NCBI GenBank assembly: GCA_019677205.1
Contig: JAAMXY010000643.1
Span: 3,963-24,791, forward strand
DNA: 20,829 nt
Source of the DNA: Pinguiococcus pyrenoidosus
Taxonomy: Eukaryota > Sar > Pinguiophyceae > Pinguiochrysidales > Pinguiochrysidaceae
Direction of reading: 5' to 3'
The notes beneath the pieces are model-generated. The model did no database searches, had not been told where the DNA came from, and worked only from the letters and a program-made list of their open reading frames with translations. Positions 19,096 through 20,829 of this stretch are shown here, in pieces. Made by a program: the position numbers and the translations under genes. Positions within the stretch are counted from its first letter, which is position 1, and the number at the start of each line of letters is the position of its first letter.

Positions 19096-19316
19096 GAGCT
19101 CAAAACGCTCATGCGGTAATCGAATTGGACGGAGATCGGAAGCTAACCAGGCGTTGCGACACGAGATCATCAGATGCGCGACACCACCTCGTCATGCGTC
19201 GGCCTCGTCTTCTCGTTCAGAATCCCATTCCCTTTCTTCTCACGTTGGGTGATGCAGGTTGTCAGGTTGCAAGACCAGATGACACGTACTCCGTACGAAA
19301 GCCCCTTTCTTCTTCT

Positions 19317-19368
19317 CGAAGGGAACATTTGGCCCACGTAGAGAGAGGAGAGAGGAGTGTTCCCTTCG
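19317..19368. repeat. 11-bp perfect inverted repeat
   Basis: CGAAGGGAACA (19317-19327) and TGTTCCCTTCG (19358-19368) flank a 30-nt purine-rich loop. In RNA the stem can extend by three more pairs inward if G-U pairs are allowed. Confidence 0.8.
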
Positions 19369-19905
19369 TTAGTCCGGGTTTCCCAGGCTATCGTTGTCTC
19401 GGTCGCGATAGTCGCGTTTTCCCAAATCAGCGACACCCTTCCTTTCGTTCTTCTTTTTCTCATCGCAAGCCCATGATGTACTGCAGCTCCGAGAAGCGCG
19501 GGCGCCGCCCTGGGTATCTGAGTAGTAGGCCAAAGCACAAGGAGTCCACGGAAGAGGGTAGCCAAGGGAGAAGCGCGTGAAGAAACGGCGTGCGAGAAAA
19601 GAGGAGTTGAAGAGCAGAAGATCGCTTGCAGGGGGCTACTGTTGTCAGCTCACATTGCTGGACGGACGTGGCGCCTGCGAATCTCGTCACTTGGACCCCG
19701 GCCGGCGATCGACAGAGCGTGTGTCAGACGGGCTGAGAGCACGGTCCTCCAGCTGCCTTCCCGCCTCGGTCTCGTAGTTCCTCCGGCCCTTCGCGGGAGG
19801 AGAGCTCGGCCAAGTGGCGCCGACGCCTTCACGCCACGGTGCAGGCTGTTGCGTATACACCTACCCTACCGCTGCAATGGCAACGCGATGGTGCTCCCTC
19901 GCCCG

Positions 19906-20829
19906 CTACATGAACAAGTCGTCCTCGGCATCAACTTGGGACTCGCCTCCATAGCTCTCCAAGAAACTTGAAAGGACGACGGCATGGCTCGCGCGCGGGG
20001 ACTCGTCCACACTCGAGTTTAGCTCGCGCGCATCTGCAACTTCGACTCGATTCTGCTGCGCAGATGCTTGGTCAGAGGAAGCCGTGAGGCTAGCATGCGG
20101 GCCTTGATGGACCGAGCTGGAGCTCGGCGCTGCGCATGGTCCTGGCGTAGATGAGCTTGAACTCGCAAGAGCTTCACTCGGTCGCAACGCGGGATGGATT
20201 GGCGATGCCCTTTCGAGGTCCACGTCAATAACGATCATTTCAGGAGGAGGCTCCGTGCCGTCGCGGACGCCCGGTGGACTCGGTGCGGAGGGCGAAGCTT
20301 GCCCTGCTGCGGTATGACTGTCCCGAACGAGCTGCCGCATTCGTCGCCGGCGACGAATGATCCGTTGCACGGCTTCATTCAGACTTGCGGTTTCATCGTC
20401 GCTGTCGACCAGAGAGATGACCTCTTCGACGGGAGCGCTGGCCCGCTCGTTGTGCGCCTGACCGCCACTCGTGCGTGCTGCGGAAGCGACGGCAAAGGGA
20501 TGCTCCCTGGCAAGCGTCTCAGGATTTGCGCCGTTTGCCGGAGCGAGACGTCGCGGAGGCACGGGCACATTCGAAGGCCGATGGGCGCCTCTTCTTGAGC
20601 GTCGCTCTTGTTCACGATCCAGTGTTGCTCTTCCGATAAAACGCTGGCGTGTGGGTCGCAAATCGGTCGCAGAATGCGGAAAGCTTCGAGTAGCAGCGTC
20701 CGTGCGCCAACCTGTCGCGCTGGCACCCCCCGCTCTGCTGGAAGCTTCGTCCTCCGCACCCCGTCCCTGCCGCTCTCTCAACGCCCCTCCAAGGCGAGAT
20801 CGCCCATGGTGGGCCCTGAGGTACGTCGC
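19906..20829 (-). CDS. Unknown protein with two SUMO-interacting-type motifs, 5' end beyond window
   Basis: The frame is open from the window edge to the TAG at 19906-19908, 307 residues, with no ATG near its start, so the true start or an upstream exon lies outside. The protein looks disordered: Arg-rich, then Ser/Ala/Pro-rich, then an acidic end (EDDLFM). Two short hydrophobic-acidic motifs stand out: VISLVDSDDE in 20393-20430 and MIVIDVDLE in 20212-20238. Both fit the SUMO-interacting motif pattern, a hydrophobic core next to acidic residues. A basic helix-like stretch (AVQRIIRRRRRMRQLV) lies between them. SIM pairs occur in SUMO-targeted ubiquitin ligases and in PML-body or DNA-repair proteins, but no RING or other domain is visible here, so no function is assigned. 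It could also be a chance open frame in GC-rich DNA, though the motif pair argues against that. Confidence 0.55.
   Translation of the reverse strand, partial: ATYLRAHHGRSRLGGALRERQGRGAEDEASSRAGGASATGWRTDAATRSFPHSATDLRPTRQRFIGRATLDREQERRSRRGAHRPSNVPVPPRRLAPANGANPETLAREHPFAVASAARTSGGQAHNERASAPVEEVISLVDSDDETASLNEAVQRIIRRRRRMRQLVRDSHTAAGQASPSAPSPPGVRDGTEPPPEMIVIDVDLERASPIHPALRPSEALASSSSSTPGPCAAPSSSSVHQGPHASLTASSDQASAQQNRVEVADARELNSSVDESPRASHAVVLSSFLESYGGESQVDAEDDLFM

Larger units (their letters stand above)
18522..19905. other. 1.38-kb interval without a convincing gene
   Basis: Between the casein kinase 1 start and the 3' end of the SIM protein. It contains the (CT)n tract, two inverted repeats and several open frames that begin at non-ATG codons and show no family. 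The longest (18867-19580, plus) has no conserved motif and a basic, Ser/Arg-rich composition expected of chance translation in GC-rich DNA. A promoter for casein kinase 1 should lie at the left. Confidence 0.55.

Noticed and set aside
18867-19580. 237-codon plus-strand frame
   Set aside because: Begins at TTG, has no motif, and its basic Ser/Arg-rich composition is expected from chance in GC-rich DNA.
19460-19690. Minus-strand frame with a hydrophobic stretch (LQLLFSRTPFLHALLPWL)
   Set aside because: No ATG in the frame, and no small membrane-protein family recognised.
1-20829. CRISPR arrays, transposons, prophage or bacterial operons
   Set aside because: The repeats are simple tandem units without spacers; no transposase, integrase or terminal repeats were seen, and the genes are spliced and eukaryotic.

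Overview
The window is nuclear DNA of a compact, GC-rich, intron-containing eukaryote. Spliceosomal introns are visible in six genes, nearly all 57-110 nt long, and they can be placed exactly because the joined proteins restore known families. A BBSome subunit (BBS1) implies an organism with cilia or flagella at some life stage. A CD36/LIMP-2-family membrane protein, a CK1 delta/epsilon-type kinase and UTP6 also fit a free-living flagellated protist or alga. The sequence alone does not fix the lineage. Bacterial features (operons, Shine-Dalgarno sites, CRISPR, insertion sequences) are absent.

Layout. (1) 1-1393, minus: threonine dehydratase, C-terminus cut by the window edge. (2) 1969-3811, plus: GMP synthase in three exons, divergent from the first gene across a pyrimidine-rich 575-bp spacer. 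(3) about 4197-6152, minus: TBC-domain Rab-GAP in at least seven exons, one intron having a GC donor; both ends are uncertain. (4) 7052-9921, minus: a CD36/LIMP-2-like protein about twice the usual length, with its last membrane segment completed by a small second exon. (5) 11230-11703, plus: small two-membrane-span protein resembling RNase kappa/V-ATPase subunit f. (6) 12044-13854, minus: BBS1 in two exons, ending inside a 14-bp tandem repeat. (7) 14524-16505, plus: UTP6 in four exons, divergent from BBS1 across a spacer of 5-bp-phased simple repeats. (8) 16977-18521, minus: casein kinase 1 in two exons, with a long (CT)n tract upstream of the start. (9) 19906-20829, minus: 5'-truncated unknown protein with two SUMO-interacting-type motifs.

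The genes form no pathway. They cover isoleucine synthesis, purine synthesis, membrane traffic (TBC, CD36-like, BBS1 and perhaps a V-ATPase accessory protein), ribosome biogenesis and signalling. The most unusual material is between genes: several simple-repeat families, three pyrimidine-rich tracts all with pyrimidines on the plus strand, and a 1.38-kb interval (18522-19905) with no convincing gene but with inverted repeats. I found no convincing new multi-gene system. The oddest proteins are the double-length CD36-like protein and the two-SIM protein.
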